Below, piece by piece: positions 1 through 9,752 of a stretch of 64,000 nt of DNA (its first letter is position 1; each line of letters starts with the position of its first letter). The notes beneath the pieces are model-generated. The model was not told the DNA's origin, did no database searches, and saw nothing but the letters and a program-made list of their open reading frames with translations. The stretch is from Paenibacillus sp. FSL H7-0737. Its GTDB lineage: Bacteria > Bacillota > Bacilli > Paenibacillales > Paenibacillaceae. Location: contig NZ_CP009279.1 of NCBI RefSeq assembly GCF_000758545.1, positions 5,022,001 to 5,086,000 of the forward strand, read 5' to 3'. The position numbers were made by a program, and so were the translations under genes.

Positions 1-2115
1 GTGCATCAGCTCATCCCCTCTGTACACTTCACCGTTAAGCTCAAGTTTGTAGTTCTTAGCTGGGTCGAGTCCTTTCAACCGCAATCTACGGAGAGGTGCA
101 TTAGGCTCGGCCAGAACTCTGAAGTACGTGGCAAAAGCTTCTTTTTTATCATCCGAAACAAACATCCACGCAGTCTGATTCCCCTCAAATGGACTAAGCA
201 GTCGATAGAAATCACCGAACTGAATCAGCATTCTCAGTTCCTTGTACTCAGAAACCTGTTTCCGGATATCCTCCCGCTCATCATCAGTTAGCTTGGTCAT
301 ATCTAGTTCGTAGCCAAAGTTACCAGACATCGCAACATGACCGCGTGTTTCGAGTGGTGTGATACGGTGCACCTGATGGTTAGGAACAGCCGATACGTGA
401 GCACACATAGAGCTTGCAGGATACACCATGCTTGTTCCGTATTGGATCTTCAATCTTTCAATCGCGTCCGAATCATCACTGGTCCAGGTCTGTGGCATAT
501 AGTACAGCATTCCCGGATCATATCGTCCGCCGCCGCCGGAGCAGCTTTCGAATAAAATATGAGGGAAACGGGTGACGATACGCTCCAGCACATCATAAAG
601 TCCAAGAATATAGCGGTGAGCCGTTTCGCGTTGACGTTCCGCTGGCAGAAGAGCAGATCCAATCTCCGTCATATTCCGGTTCATATCCCATTTCACATAA
701 GTAATCGGAGCCGATGACAGCACGGAGCTAACCGAATCTACGATATAATCACATACATCCTTACGGGATAAATCCAGAACAAGCTGCTGGCGAGCTAACG
801 TTCTTTTGTGACCTGGTACATGAAGACACCAATCCGGATGCTCGCGATAAAGATCGCTTTCTGGCGACACCATTTCCGGTTCGAACCATAATCCGAACTC
901 CATGCCCATTGCCGTAATGTCTTCCCCGAGTTTTCCGAGACCCTCTGGAAGCTTGCGGCGATCCTCTACCCAATCTCCGAGGGAGCTATCATCATTGTCT
1001 CGTTTCCCAAACCAGCCGTCATCTAAGACAAACAGTTCAAGGCCAAGATCTTTACCTGCTTGAGCAATTTCTTTGATTTTATCTGCGTTGAAATTAAAAT
1101 AGGTCGCTTCCCAGTTGTTGATGAGAATAGGGCGCTTCCGATCACGGAATTCACCTCTGCATAACCGGGTCCGGTACAGACGGTGATATGTTCTTGATAA
1201 TCCGCCAAGGCCTTGGCTGGATCTTACCAGCACTGCTTCAGGAGCCTGGAAGGATTCTCCCGGTTCAAGCAACCATTGAAAATTAAACGGTTGAATGCCG
1301 ATGCCCACTCTGGAAATACCGTATGGATCCACTTCTGCTTGCGCAAGAAAGCTTCCGCTGTACACAAGGCTGAACCCGTATACTTCACCGTGGTCCTCTG
1401 TTGCATCTTTTGCAAGCAAAGCCATAAAAGGATTCTGCGTGGAGCTACTAGCGCCGCGCTTACTGTCAATTCGTTGGATACCAGGCACGAGTGGTCTTTT
1501 GTGGATATGACGTTCTCTTGTCCAAGTACCAGATAATTGCAGCATGTCATAATCAGAATCATGGAAGTCAACATTTGCGCTTAACACACGCTTCAGCACC
1601 ACATTGTCCTTACCTTGATTCTCAATCCGTACAGAACGTGTGATCACATCCTGATTATTAAACACGGTGTAGCTCAATACAGCAATCAGCCCGCTTTTGT
1701 CATCTTGAAGAAAAAGTTCCAGTGTCTCTGCTTCTTCTTCACTTTCAACATAAGTGGAAGGCAATCCCTTTAACTCAGGCTTCCCTTTATTGATCTTATA
1801 GCTCTTATAAAGGAAATCCGTAACGGTCGTACCATCTACCAAATGAACCTCAAGCGCTGGTTCCCGGAAATCACCATTCCCATAAGACGGAAATTCACTC
1901 GGAATAGTGTCGAGGGAGATTCTCTTGTCCTCCATTGTGTAGGTCGGGCTAAAAGAGCAACGTTCCACCAAATTCAGCGGTTGCACTATTCCTTCTAATT
2001 TAGGACCCCAATAGACATGCGCTGGAAGCTCACCTCTAACGACTTCAATAACGTAGCTGGACTGCTCAGACTGTAAATGAAACACCTTGCGGCTGTCATC
2101 ATAATAAATGCTCAT
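1..2115 (-). CDS. Alpha-galactosidase, GH36 (3' end beyond window)
   Basis: Predicted cytosolic retaining alpha-galactosidase that removes alpha-1,6-galactose from melibiose, raffinose or galactomannan oligosaccharides. The frame is open for 705 codons from the ATG at 2115, which has an AGGAGGA ribosome site 5 bases upstream; it runs off the left edge, so the last part of the usual ~730 residues is missing. The nucleophile motif KWDMNR lies near residue 473, the acid/base motif TSDDSD near 546, and between them is a glycine-rich SGGGGRYDPG loop. This order and spacing are those of bacterial GH36 tetrameric enzymes. No signal peptide is seen. It is followed upstream by a beta-mannosidase on the same strand, which suggests work on galactomannan fragments. 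Family assignment is firm; substrate is inferred. Confidence 0.93.
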   Translation of the reverse strand, partial: MSIYYDDSRKVFHLQSEQSSYVIEVVRGELPAHVYWGPKLEGIVQPLNLVERCSFSPTYTMEDKRISLDTIPSEFPSYGNGDFREPALEVHLVDGTTVTDFLYKSYKINKGKPELKGLPSTYVESEEEAETLELFLQDDKSGLIAVLSYTVFNNQDVITRSVRIENQGKDNVVLKRVLSANVDFHDSDYDMLQLSGTWTRERHIHKRPLVPGIQRIDSKRGASSSTQNPFMALLAKDATEDHGEVYGFSLVYSGSFLAQAEVDPYGISRVGIGIQPFNFQWLLEPGESFQAPEAVLVRSSQGLGGLSRTYHRLYRTRLCRGEFRDRKRPILINNWEATYFNFNADKIKEIAQAGKDLGLELFVLDDGWFGKRDNDDSSLGDWVEDRRKLPEGLGKLGEDITAMGMEFGLWFEPEMVSPESDLYREHPDWCLHVPGHKRTLARQQLVLDLSRKDVCDYIVDSVSSVLSSAPITYVKWDMNRNMTEIGSALLPAERQRETAHRYILGLYDVLERIVTRFPHILFESCSGGGGRYDPGMLYYMPQTWTSDDSDAIERLKIQYGTSMVYPASSMCAHVSAVPNHQVHRITPLETRGHVAMSGNFGYELDMTKLTDDEREDIRKQVSEYKELRMLIQFGDFYRLLSPFEGNQTAWMFVSDDKKEAFATYFRVLAEPNAPLRRLRLKGLDPAKNYKLELNGEVYRGDELMH

Positions 2116-2140
2116 AATATCCTCCTACTCTTCTTATCAG

Positions 2141-2179
2141 ATCTTGTTGTAATATAACTGACTTAATTTATCTTGTTGT
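2141..2179. promoter_or_regulatory. Direct repeat upstream of alpha-galactosidase
   Basis: The 10-mer ATCTTGTTGT occurs at 2141-2150 and again at 2170-2179, 29 bases apart, just upstream of the GH36 ribosome site. Two tandem half-sites on one face of the helix would suit an AraC-type activator. The role is inferred from position only. Confidence 0.3.
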
Positions 2180-2332
2180 TTGAAGTCTATTTTAAAGATA
2201 ATTGGAAGGGGATACAATCTTAATATCTATACCTTAAGTAGTAAAATATTGATCTATAAAAAATTCAATTTCATGTTATTAAGCTTTGCAGAACAATAAA
2301 TGATTATTAGCGGCTATAGTAAAAAAAATACA

Positions 2333-2361
2333 TAAAAAAAGAGGCCCCAAGATAAGGGCCT
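2333..2361 (-). terminator. Terminator after beta-mannosidase
   Basis: On the minus strand AGGCCC and GGGCCT pair around an 8-base loop and are followed by a run of seven Ts. It ends the beta-mannosidase transcript before the GH36 promoter region. Confidence 0.85.
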
Positions 2362-2382
2362 ACTTCCTGTGAATCTTCCTAA

Positions 2383-4848
2383 TTAAATATCAAATACGGA
2401 ACGTACAGTAAGCTGTGCACGAAGTTCTTCCACCGTAGCCGGCTTGTCGAGATCTTTTTTAGCGATGGTAATGGTCCTAGTTGTACCACCCGACATATCA
2501 AAATAGTTGTCGCTGAAGATGGCATCTCTCTCCTTGAAGTCTAGGCCGACAAAACGAGCATACGTCTTAGCCTTCACGGTAATGACAAATTTTTCTTCTT
2601 CCTCGGTAAGCATAGCTTCAAGCTCAGGGTCAACGAAGCTAAAATGCTTCGGCTTCACAAACAGGACCGTGCCGCCACTCTTTGTCTCGCTCTCTACCTC
2701 AAAAGAATATTCCAGATAAGTCTCACGTTTCTTCCCTTTCGTATCCAGTATGTGGCCGAAATCAAGCTGTTCGAACTCAGCAGTACTTAACGCGGCAATC
2801 TCCACTGGCTTTGTGCCTTCCAGCAAGACCTCCGATGTCGTAGTAAGCAGTCTCCAACTCAGTTCACCAATAACTTGTTCTCTGCTTTCGTTAGAGACAT
2901 GAAGGAAGACCTTCGTTCCTTCGTCATGGGCAGAAACAAGAATCGGCGCGAAGAAATGTTTAGCCGCATAATGCATAGCCTTCCACCGGCCATAATAATC
3001 GATACTGGACCAAGAAGCTACCGGCCAGCAGTCATTCAACTGCCAGTACAATGCACCCATGCAGCGACCTCTATGTCTACGCCAGTGCTCAACGCCGCAA
3101 CGCATCCCTTCTGCTTGGATCAGCTGTGAGGCATACAATACAGAATCAAAATCTTTCGGATATTTGTAGGTCTCCCCAATATAATAGAGAATTTTCTCAT
3201 TCCCGGTATTGTTCTTCTGATGGGACTCCATGACATAAGAGAAGATATTGCGATCCTCCGGCAGCGTGAACGACTCGATGGTCTTCAGGCCCGGAAACGA
3301 CTGTAACCCGAATTCAGACATATAGCGCGGATATAGCTTCCGGTAATCGGTAAACGGTTCTTTCCCATGCCAGACCCCCCAGTAATGCATATCTCCGTAA
3401 TTCTCGTCATTCGGCTTGTCAAAGCTCCCCTTGGAGGATGGTGAAGCACGCCAATAGAAGGTATTCGGATCAATTTCTTTAGCGATTGCCGGTAGAAGCA
3501 CCTCATATTGCTTAATATAATCTGCCTTAAGCTGCAGTGAGTAATGCTTCTCCCAGTCCCATTCGTCCCAAGCCAGCTCCTGCTCGTTGTTGCCGCACCA
3601 CAAGCCTAGCGAAGCATGATGGCGAAGACGTTTCATGTTATCGATGGTCTCGTGAGTGATATTCTCCTCGAAGGCTTCCGTCAGAGCATAAATGCCGCAG
3701 GCATACAGATGATCCTGCCAGACAATGAGGCCATATTCATCGCACAGATCATAGAAATAGTCATCCGGATAATACCCGCCACCCCATACGCGAATCGTAT
3801 TGAAATTGGCAGCGACACAGCTTTGGAGCAAGCGATCCGTGCGCTCCCTAGTTACGCGAGGTAGAAGATTATCTTCCAGAATATAGTCGGCACCTGTAGA
3901 GAAAATAAGCACACCGTTGACTTCAAAAGCAAACGACTCTCCCCACTGATCTTCTTCCTGCTTCACAGTAATGGTTCTAAGTCCAATCCGCAATTCTCTA
4001 CGATCTAACTCCTGCGCCTTTTCCTCAATTACAACCTCTACGTTATACAGTGGCTGAGCACCGAGATTATTCGGCCACCACAGCTCTGGCTCCATAATTT
4101 CCAGTGCAATATGATGATCCGTTCCAATCATTTCAGACACACGATGCTCAATGCACAGACCCGCTGGTGTGTGAACTTTAACCACAATTTCTCGATCAGC
4201 CGCTTGCCAGCTCTCTGTTCTAACTCGAACATCCAGCATGACCTTATCCTTCTCATGGAATTGAGTAATATAAACATCATCAAGGCGAGCACTGTTGTAA
4301 CCCTGAATAGAGAGACTACGCCAGATTCCTAGATCGGGTAACTTTGGACCCCAGTCCCAGCCGAACATGGAGTGCGCTTTGCGCAGATGAGATATCCCCT
4401 CTACCGCATCCGCACATCCACTAAGCGGCAACTCCGCTTGCTTTCTTAGGGTAAATTCTACCGGGGAGCGAAAAATAGCATGAATGATATTTTCTCCGGG
4501 TATCAATACAGACTTAATATCCACTTCATAGGTCCGGTGCATATTGTCACTGTTCAGAATATTAGTTCCATTCAGAGAAAGCTCACAAAGCGTATCGAGC
4601 CCTTCACACAGCAGAAATACTCGGTCATGCTCTAGTACGCCTGCTTCCAGCTGAAAACTACGCTTATATTCGTAATCGTAATTGGACAGTTCCAGAACCT
4701 CATACTCCTGCTCGCGGTAGAACGGATCTGGCATTTCACCTGCATTCAACAAATCATGGTAGACAGAGCCTGGCACGTTGGCTTCCAGCCATTTCGGTTC
4801 ATGAAGCCGTTTCATTTCCCATTTTCCGTTTAGATTGACAAGTTGCAT
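2383..4848 (-). CDS. Beta-mannosidase, GH2
   Basis: Predicted exo-beta-mannosidase (821 residues) that removes terminal beta-1,4-mannose from manno-oligosaccharides. It has the GH2 order: N-terminal jelly-roll sugar-binding domain (with WDWGPK), Ig-like domain, then the TIM barrel. The acid/base Glu lies in WCGNNEQELAW near residue 420 and the nucleophile Glu in MSEFGLQSFP near residue 511; the NNE form instead of NE plus SEFG fits beta-mannosidases rather than beta-galactosidases. The ATG at 4848 has GGAGGCGAAAAT upstream. There is no signal peptide, so it acts in the cytosol. A divergent AraC regulator starts 131 bases away and probably controls it. Confidence 0.93.
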   Translation of the reverse strand: MQLVNLNGKWEMKRLHEPKWLEANVPGSVYHDLLNAGEMPDPFYREQEYEVLELSNYDYEYKRSFQLEAGVLEHDRVFLLCEGLDTLCELSLNGTNILNSDNMHRTYEVDIKSVLIPGENIIHAIFRSPVEFTLRKQAELPLSGCADAVEGISHLRKAHSMFGWDWGPKLPDLGIWRSLSIQGYNSARLDDVYITQFHEKDKVMLDVRVRTESWQAADREIVVKVHTPAGLCIEHRVSEMIGTDHHIALEIMEPELWWPNNLGAQPLYNVEVVIEEKAQELDRRELRIGLRTITVKQEEDQWGESFAFEVNGVLIFSTGADYILEDNLLPRVTRERTDRLLQSCVAANFNTIRVWGGGYYPDDYFYDLCDEYGLIVWQDHLYACGIYALTEAFEENITHETIDNMKRLRHHASLGLWCGNNEQELAWDEWDWEKHYSLQLKADYIKQYEVLLPAIAKEIDPNTFYWRASPSSKGSFDKPNDENYGDMHYWGVWHGKEPFTDYRKLYPRYMSEFGLQSFPGLKTIESFTLPEDRNIFSYVMESHQKNNTGNEKILYYIGETYKYPKDFDSVLYASQLIQAEGMRCGVEHWRRHRGRCMGALYWQLNDCWPVASWSSIDYYGRWKAMHYAAKHFFAPILVSAHDEGTKVFLHVSNESREQVIGELSWRLLTTTSEVLLEGTKPVEIAALSTAEFEQLDFGHILDTKGKKRETYLEYSFEVESETKSGGTVLFVKPKHFSFVDPELEAMLTEEEEKFVITVKAKTYARFVGLDFKERDAIFSDNYFDMSGGTTRTITIAKKDLDKPATVEELRAQLTVRSVFDI

Positions 4849-4865
4849 ATTTTCGCCTCCACAAA

Positions 4866-4953
4866 TGTGCTATTTTGACTTCTTGTATAAAAATTTTAAC
4901 AATAATATGTATACATTTCTTCTATTGTGTTCGCAAAAATAGTGTGCTATTTT
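4866..4953. promoter_or_regulatory. Shared operator region, 11-bp direct repeats
   Basis: In the 131-base gap between the divergent beta-mannosidase and AraC genes, TGTGCTATTTT occurs identically at 4866-4876 and 4943-4953. One copy lies near each start codon, which is the expected layout for binding by the adjacent AraC regulator. Binding is inferred. Confidence 0.45.
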
Positions 4954-4979
4954 AACATAACTAACACTGGAGGAAAAAC

Positions 4980-5831
4980 ATGATCAAATACACTGAGGCA
5001 AGCCATATAAACCCCGAATTGCTAGCTGATCCCTTCTGGGTAGAATCTCTGAGTCAGGTATCCCCAGAACATACGCATGATTTTTATGAATTTTTCATAC
5101 TCACTGAAGGCCGGTGCCGACATATCGTCAACGGGGCTGCCCAGCTTCTTCAATCTGGCTGCCTTGTCTTCATCCGGCCCGATGATACCCATCGCTATGA
5201 AGCTGACGGGGATAACGATTGCCGCTTTCTGAACATTCCCTGCCGAAAAAGCCTCATTAATGATGCCTTTAGTTACCTGAATGAAGAAGGATTCCTGCAC
5301 GGGCTATTACATACTCCGCTCCCTAGAATCGCCATGTTATCTCAAATGGAGATGGATGATTTCATTCGTTCTTTCGAACGCATCCGAATGCTTTCTACCT
5401 TAGACAAAGTAAAGTCCAGGATTTATCTGAAAGGAATACTCGTAGATACACTTACCCAGCATTTTTTCTCTCCAGAAACCATCGAGCAGCCAGAATTCCC
5501 ACTGTGGCTCGAACATGCCGTTTCCAAGATGCATCTAAAAGAAAACTTAAACAAAGGCCTTCATGCCCTGTACGAGTTATCGGGCAGAAGCGCCGGTCAT
5601 GTCAACCGGGCCTTTCGCCAGTACTTGAACCAGACACCAACAGAATATATCAACCAACTTAAGCTCAACGTGGCACGTAATCTGCTACTTACTACTGAAC
5701 TACGTGTGGTCGAAATTGCTCTGGAGTCCGGCTTTGACAATGTCAGCCATTTCTATCATCAATTCAAAAAGTACTATCACCAGGCTCCGCTGGATTTCCG
5801 CAAGAATGCGCATGCTAATAGACTAGTTTAA
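4980..5831 (+). CDS. AraC-family transcriptional regulator (cupin sensor)
   Basis: One-component regulator of 283 residues. Residues about 1-150 form a cupin-type sugar-sensing domain (EHTHDFYEFFILTEG histidine motif, then IRPDDTHRY). Residues about 180-283 form a double helix-turn-helix AraC domain ending in VSHFYHQFKKYYHQAPLDFRK. The ATG is preceded by CTGGAGGAAAAAC. It is divergent from the beta-mannosidase and most likely activates it in response to a manno- or galacto-oligosaccharide. The inducer cannot be read from the sequence. Confidence 0.9.
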   Translation: MIKYTEASHINPELLADPFWVESLSQVSPEHTHDFYEFFILTEGRCRHIVNGAAQLLQSGCLVFIRPDDTHRYEADGDNDCRFLNIPCRKSLINDAFSYLNEEGFLHGLLHTPLPRIAMLSQMEMDDFIRSFERIRMLSTLDKVKSRIYLKGILVDTLTQHFFSPETIEQPEFPLWLEHAVSKMHLKENLNKGLHALYELSGRSAGHVNRAFRQYLNQTPTEYINQLKLNVARNLLLTTELRVVEIALESGFDNVSHFYHQFKKYYHQAPLDFRKNAHANRLV

Positions 5832-5853
5832 TTAACATTTGAAAACATAGAAA

Positions 5854-5892
5854 AAGGCTCCCCCTCTGCCTGAATGCAGAGAGGAAGCCCTT
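5854..5892. terminator. Convergent terminator
   Basis: GGCTCCCCCTCTGC pairs with GCAGAGAGGAAGCC around CTGAAT, with flanking A and T runs. It separates the AraC gene from the convergent binding-protein gene; the T run is better in the minus direction. Confidence 0.75.
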
Positions 5893-5899
5893 ACAATAA

Positions 5900-7519
5900 T
5901 TATTTTGAATTCCACAGCTCCATACGCTCTGCGTACTTTTGGTTAATGATTTCTTCTACTTTCTCATCCCCAGCCTTTTTCATTTCCGCAAGCATCTTAT
6001 CGAATGTCGCGTTGGCTTCGGCTTCAGTAGGAGCAATGATTACTCTCGTAATGCTTTGATCCATAATATCTTTTACCTTCTGTGCAGTCAGTGCTTCAGG
6101 TGTTCCGCCATCAGGGCTCAAGTTGTCATATGCCGCTGTATCCCATACGGAATCCCCAAGACTCTTGATTGCCATCTGATCTACTTCACTGCGTTGATAT
6201 TTAACGGCCATATCGTAAGGCTGTTCATTTGCATCCAGACCATTCTTGATAAACCACAACCATTTGCGGACACCGCTCTTCTTGACTGTGTCGTCCCAGT
6301 TTTCCTTGAAGCTATCCAAGAATGCAGGGTCCGGTTGTCTCTTGCCATCCACCATGGTGTATTGAACGCCTTCTTGGCCCCACAGCAGTAAATGCTGTCC
6401 TTCATCACTTGCCAAGAAATTGAACAGCTTCATTGTTTCTTCAGGGTGCTTGTTGTTCTTCGTAATAGCGATAGCATCCCATCCAAGTGAGCTTCTTGGT
6501 CCAAATGTCGTTTGGGCAGGGTCTACTCCAGGGGCAACAACCTTGTATGGGAAGAGCTGATTATCTTCTCCGCCATCCTTCTTCAAAGTTCCGTTCCCGT
6601 TACCTGGATCCCAGTAAGCGCCTGGTGTGGAGAATACTGCGCCAGTAGCCAGCTTTTGAACCCAAGTTTGCGTTTTGCTAATCGCAAATTCCTTCTCAAT
6701 CAGACCTTCTCTGTATAATTTATTTACGTAGAGCAACATTTCACGATACTTTGGATCCTTAACATCATATTGCAATGTTCCATTGTTATCATAGTAAGTT
6801 TTCAGACCCCACATGCCTTTGAATGTTCCAAGGTTGGCGCCCATATTCTCGCCGTTCATGGTCATTGGAATGGATTCTTTTCCATCAATCGTCTTGTTTT
6901 TTGCTTTAAAATCCTTCAAAATCGCTTCTAATTCATCTGTTGTAAGCGGTGCTCTGCCATCTGCTTTGTCCGGAGCCAGATCTGCAAGCAGATTTTTTCT
7001 CATCAGCATCCCGAAGACTGGATCACTATCTAGTCCATACCAGTTAGCCAAGTAATAGTTCTTTCCGTCTTTATAACGAGTCTTGGTCAATGTGTCGCCA
7101 TACATTTCCTTGATATCAGGGCCATTCTTCTCAATCAGCTCATCGAGTGGAATAAAGGCACCGCTTGTAATGTATTTATCAAGTGAAGCATCCCCACGGC
7201 TCATCACGACCACATCCGGATAGTCACCGCTGGCAAGCATCAAGCTTAGCTTCTCTGTCGGATTTCCTGTTGGCTGCTGAATAGAGATCTCAATGCCAGT
7301 CTTTTTAGTGATTTCTTGGGCGACAGCATCAGTAAAAGGCTCTCCCTTAGTATTTGAATCAAACCATGTAAGTGTAATCGGCTCTTGTTTTGTATTGTCT
7401 CCAGCCGCTTTGTTTGTATTGTCTGTTCCATCATTAGAGCCACAGCCCGCTAATAGTGAAGCAGATAATGCAGCAGTTATACTTACGCTCAACAATTTGT
7501 TTTTCTTTATCATAGACAC
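5900..7519 (-). CDS. Sugar ABC transporter substrate-binding lipoprotein
   Basis: Extracellular solute-binding protein of family 1 (~539 residues) that captures an oligosaccharide for the permeases encoded upstream. A lipoprotein signal peptide ends in SLLAGCGS, so it is anchored to the outer face of the membrane. The ATG at 7534 overlaps the ribosome site GGGAGG and cannot be the start; the GTG at 7519 sits 7 bases behind GGAGG and is preferred, with the ATG at 7513 as alternative. It is the last gene of the permease-permease-binding protein operon, after a strong intercistronic hairpin. Length and LTWFDSNTKGEP-type N-terminus match the LplA/YtcQ group. Ligand is unknown. Confidence 0.92.
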   Translation of the reverse strand: MSMIKKNKLLSVSITAALSASLLAGCGSNDGTDNTNKAAGDNTKQEPITLTWFDSNTKGEPFTDAVAQEITKKTGIEISIQQPTGNPTEKLSLMLASGDYPDVVVMSRGDASLDKYITSGAFIPLDELIEKNGPDIKEMYGDTLTKTRYKDGKNYYLANWYGLDSDPVFGMLMRKNLLADLAPDKADGRAPLTTDELEAILKDFKAKNKTIDGKESIPMTMNGENMGANLGTFKGMWGLKTYYDNNGTLQYDVKDPKYREMLLYVNKLYREGLIEKEFAISKTQTWVQKLATGAVFSTPGAYWDPGNGNGTLKKDGGEDNQLFPYKVVAPGVDPAQTTFGPRSSLGWDAIAITKNNKHPEETMKLFNFLASDEGQHLLLWGQEGVQYTMVDGKRQPDPAFLDSFKENWDDTVKKSGVRKWLWFIKNGLDANEQPYDMAVKYQRSEVDQMAIKSLGDSVWDTAAYDNLSPDGGTPEALTAQKVKDIMDQSITRVIIAPTEAEANATFDKMLAEMKKAGDEKVEEIINQKYAERMELWNSK

Positions 7520-7601
7520 CCTAATTCCTCCCATTAATTAAGTTACGTCACAAGTCTATCAAGCAACCAAGCAAGTCTGTCCGCTCACCCCCCTTCAGGG
7601 C

Positions 7602-7632
7602 CGCCAGCTGGACAACTCCTCTCCGGCTGGCG
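7602..7632 (-). other. Intercistronic stem-loop before binding-protein gene
   Basis: CGCCAGC pairs with GCTGGCG in the 131-base gap between the second permease and the binding-protein gene, with no T run. Such stems often allow higher levels of binding-protein mRNA than permease mRNA; that role is inferred. Confidence 0.5.
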
Positions 7633-7650
7633 TTCGGTTATTTAATCATA

Positions 7651-8541
7651 TTAACTCTTAACAGCTCCCAAAGTCATACCCTTAACAAAATACTTTTGCA
7701 GGAACGGATATACTAGAACGATAGGCAATGTTGCAACCATCGTCGCTGCCATCCGGATCGTATCGCTTGAAACAGCATTTCGCTTGGCGGAGTTTGCCAG
7801 CATTTGCGATTGCGATACCATACCTCCGGTCTGGAACTGACTCAGTATTTTGACGAGGACCGCTTGCAAGGTCTTCAGGTCTGAGCTGTAAGTAAATGCA
7901 TAGGAGTCAAACCACGAGTTCCAATGCGATATTGCCTGAAAGAGGCCCACTGTCGCAAGTACTGGTGTTGTTAACGGCAGCACAATCCGGAAGAAAATCA
8001 TTAAGTCGTTCGCTCCATCTACTTTCGCTGACTCCTCAATCTCACCAGGTAATCCCTCCATAAAGGTACGGACAATAATCATATAGAAGACATTCATCAA
8101 GCCTGGCAGAATAAAAACGGAGAAAGTGTCGATCATATTCAGGGCTTTAAGCACCATGTAATAAGGAATCAGCCCGCCTCCGAAATACATCGTAAAGACG
8201 AAGTAAAGGTTCCAACCCTTGCGTCCCATCAAATTCCGCCGGCTTAGCGGATAAGCAAGCATCGTAATCACAAGAACCGATAGTGGTGCACCAATTACGG
8301 TCCGTTTAACTGTTACCCATATCCCATTCATAATTTCGGTATCTTTCAAAATTTGTTTGTAGCTATCAAAGGTGATATCTCTTGGCCAAAAGTAGACGCC
8401 GCCCCGAACAGTATCCTCAGCAGCATTTAATGAAAGAACGAGAATATTCCAAAAAGGTAAGAAGGTAACTAGCAATACAAGGATAAGAATCAAATATACA
8501 AAACACTTAAAGATATGATCTCCGTATCTGTTCAAAAACAT
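7651..8541 (-). CDS. Carbohydrate ABC transporter permease (LplC/YtcP type)
   Basis: Inner-membrane permease of 296 residues with six predicted membrane segments, first at residues about 12-33. The cytosolic EAA loop reads EESAKVDGANDLMIFFRIVLPL near residues 182-205, the contact site for the ATPase. The ATG at 8541 has AGAGGAG upstream. It pairs with the permease at 8569-9525, 27 bases upstream. No ATPase gene is present here; a shared MsmX-type ATPase encoded elsewhere is the usual partner for CUT1 systems of this kind. Confidence 0.93.
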   Translation of the reverse strand: MFLNRYGDHIFKCFVYLILILVLLVTFLPFWNILVLSLNAAEDTVRGGVYFWPRDITFDSYKQILKDTEIMNGIWVTVKRTVIGAPLSVLVITMLAYPLSRRNLMGRKGWNLYFVFTMYFGGGLIPYYMVLKALNMIDTFSVFILPGLMNVFYMIIVRTFMEGLPGEIEESAKVDGANDLMIFFRIVLPLTTPVLATVGLFQAISHWNSWFDSYAFTYSSDLKTLQAVLVKILSQFQTGGMVSQSQMLANSAKRNAVSSDTIRMAATMVATLPIVLVYPFLQKYFVKGMTLGAVKS

Positions 8542-8568
8542 CTCAAGCGCTCCTCTCCATTTTGTTAT

Positions 8569-9525
8569 TTAGAACAACGCTTGGTCGTTCACTTTTCTAG
8601 AAATTCGATTCACGATTACAACAAGAATGAAGGCAATAACGGATTTGAATACCCCCACGGCAGCCCCGTATGAGAACATGCTGTTTTGTAACCCGTATTT
8701 GTATGCATAAATATCGATAACTTCCGAGTACTCAAGTACAGTGTTATTTTGCAACAGATATTGTTGTTCAAAGCCGGCATTCAAAATACCTCCGACTGCA
8801 AGAATGGCCAATATCACGATAGTTGGACGTAAAGCAGGGAGCGTAATATTCCACATTTGCTTGAATCGGCTAGCTCCATCTACTCTTGCGGCTTCGTAAA
8901 GCTCTGGATTAATAGCGGATATTGCAGCTAGGTACATAATGGCGCTAAAACCCATTTCTTTCCACATATTAGATAAGGCGATAATCCACCAGAATAAAGG
9001 TCCGTTTTGTAGAAAAGCTACCGGTTCGTTAACAATCCCGAGCGTTACTAAAAGATTGTTGAACATCCCATCGGAAGCTAGCAGCGTAATTACAATGTTA
9101 GCGGCGATAACCCATGAGATAAAATGCGGTAGATAAGAAACCGTCTGCGTAAAGCGTTTGAAAAATCCCTGTTTGGCTTCATTCAGCACAAGCGCGAGTA
9201 TGATCGGCGCAGGAAACCCGAATAACAAGGTCAAGAGGCTTGTCGCAAGCGTATTACGCATTACACGGTAGAAGTCTCCTGTGGTAAAGAAATATTCAAA
9301 CCACTTAAAGCCAACAAAGTCAGCATGGAAAAATTGTTGAAAAAATGTTCCTCCACCCGGTTGATAGTTTGTAAATGCCATATACATACCAAACATAGGT
9401 CCATAGGAAAATAGCAATGTCGCAATTATGGCAGGGAGCATTAGCAAAAATAACCATTTCTGCTCTTTTAATCTGTACCAAAAATTATTGCCCCTGACTG
9501 TTTTGATAGCGCTTGCTTTATGCAT
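8569..9525 (-). CDS. Carbohydrate ABC transporter permease (LplB type)
   Basis: First gene of the transporter operon, ~318 residues with six membrane segments. The EAA loop reads YEAARVDGASRFKQMWNITLP near residues 218-238. The ATG at 9525 is preceded by GGGAGGGTATTTG; a TTG one codon earlier is possible. Upstream are a cre-like dyad and a 7-bp inverted repeat, and the divergent sensor-kinase gene starts 228 bases away. It imports an oligosaccharide together with the next two genes. Confidence 0.92.
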   Translation of the reverse strand: MHKASAIKTVRGNNFWYRLKEQKWLFLLMLPAIIATLLFSYGPMFGMYMAFTNYQPGGGTFFQQFFHADFVGFKWFEYFFTTGDFYRVMRNTLATSLLTLLFGFPAPIILALVLNEAKQGFFKRFTQTVSYLPHFISWVIAANIVITLLASDGMFNNLLVTLGIVNEPVAFLQNGPLFWWIIALSNMWKEMGFSAIMYLAAISAINPELYEAARVDGASRFKQMWNITLPALRPTIVILAILAVGGILNAGFEQQYLLQNNTVLEYSEVIDIYAYKYGLQNSMFSYGAAVGVFKSVIAFILVVIVNRISRKVNDQALF

Positions 9526-9604
9526 CAAATACCCTCCCTTTTTATTTAGTGCAGCATGCCCTGCTACATCTCGATTCAGCTTCTCTCCTATTTATCTTAA
9601 GTCC

Positions 9605-9653
9605 GTATAGAGCTCCTTTCTATACTTCAATCCTCCGAATGATAGCGCTTTTT
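9605..9653 (-). promoter_or_regulatory. Inverted repeat and cre-like site, transporter 1 promoter
   Basis: GTATAGA (9605-9611) and TCTATAC (9619-9625) form a 7-bp inverted repeat, and TGATAGCGCTTTTT at 9640-9653 resembles the cre box bound by CcpA. Both lie in the divergent gap between transporter 1 and the sensor kinase, so catabolite repression of the transporter is likely. Confidence 0.5.
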
Positions 9654-9752
9654 AAAGGAGTTTCTTAACATTCGAGCATTGGATTTCGATATTCAGTCTG
9701 ATATGATAAACTTGGCTTTCCTTGAATTCACAGTAAAGAAGGGACTTCTACG

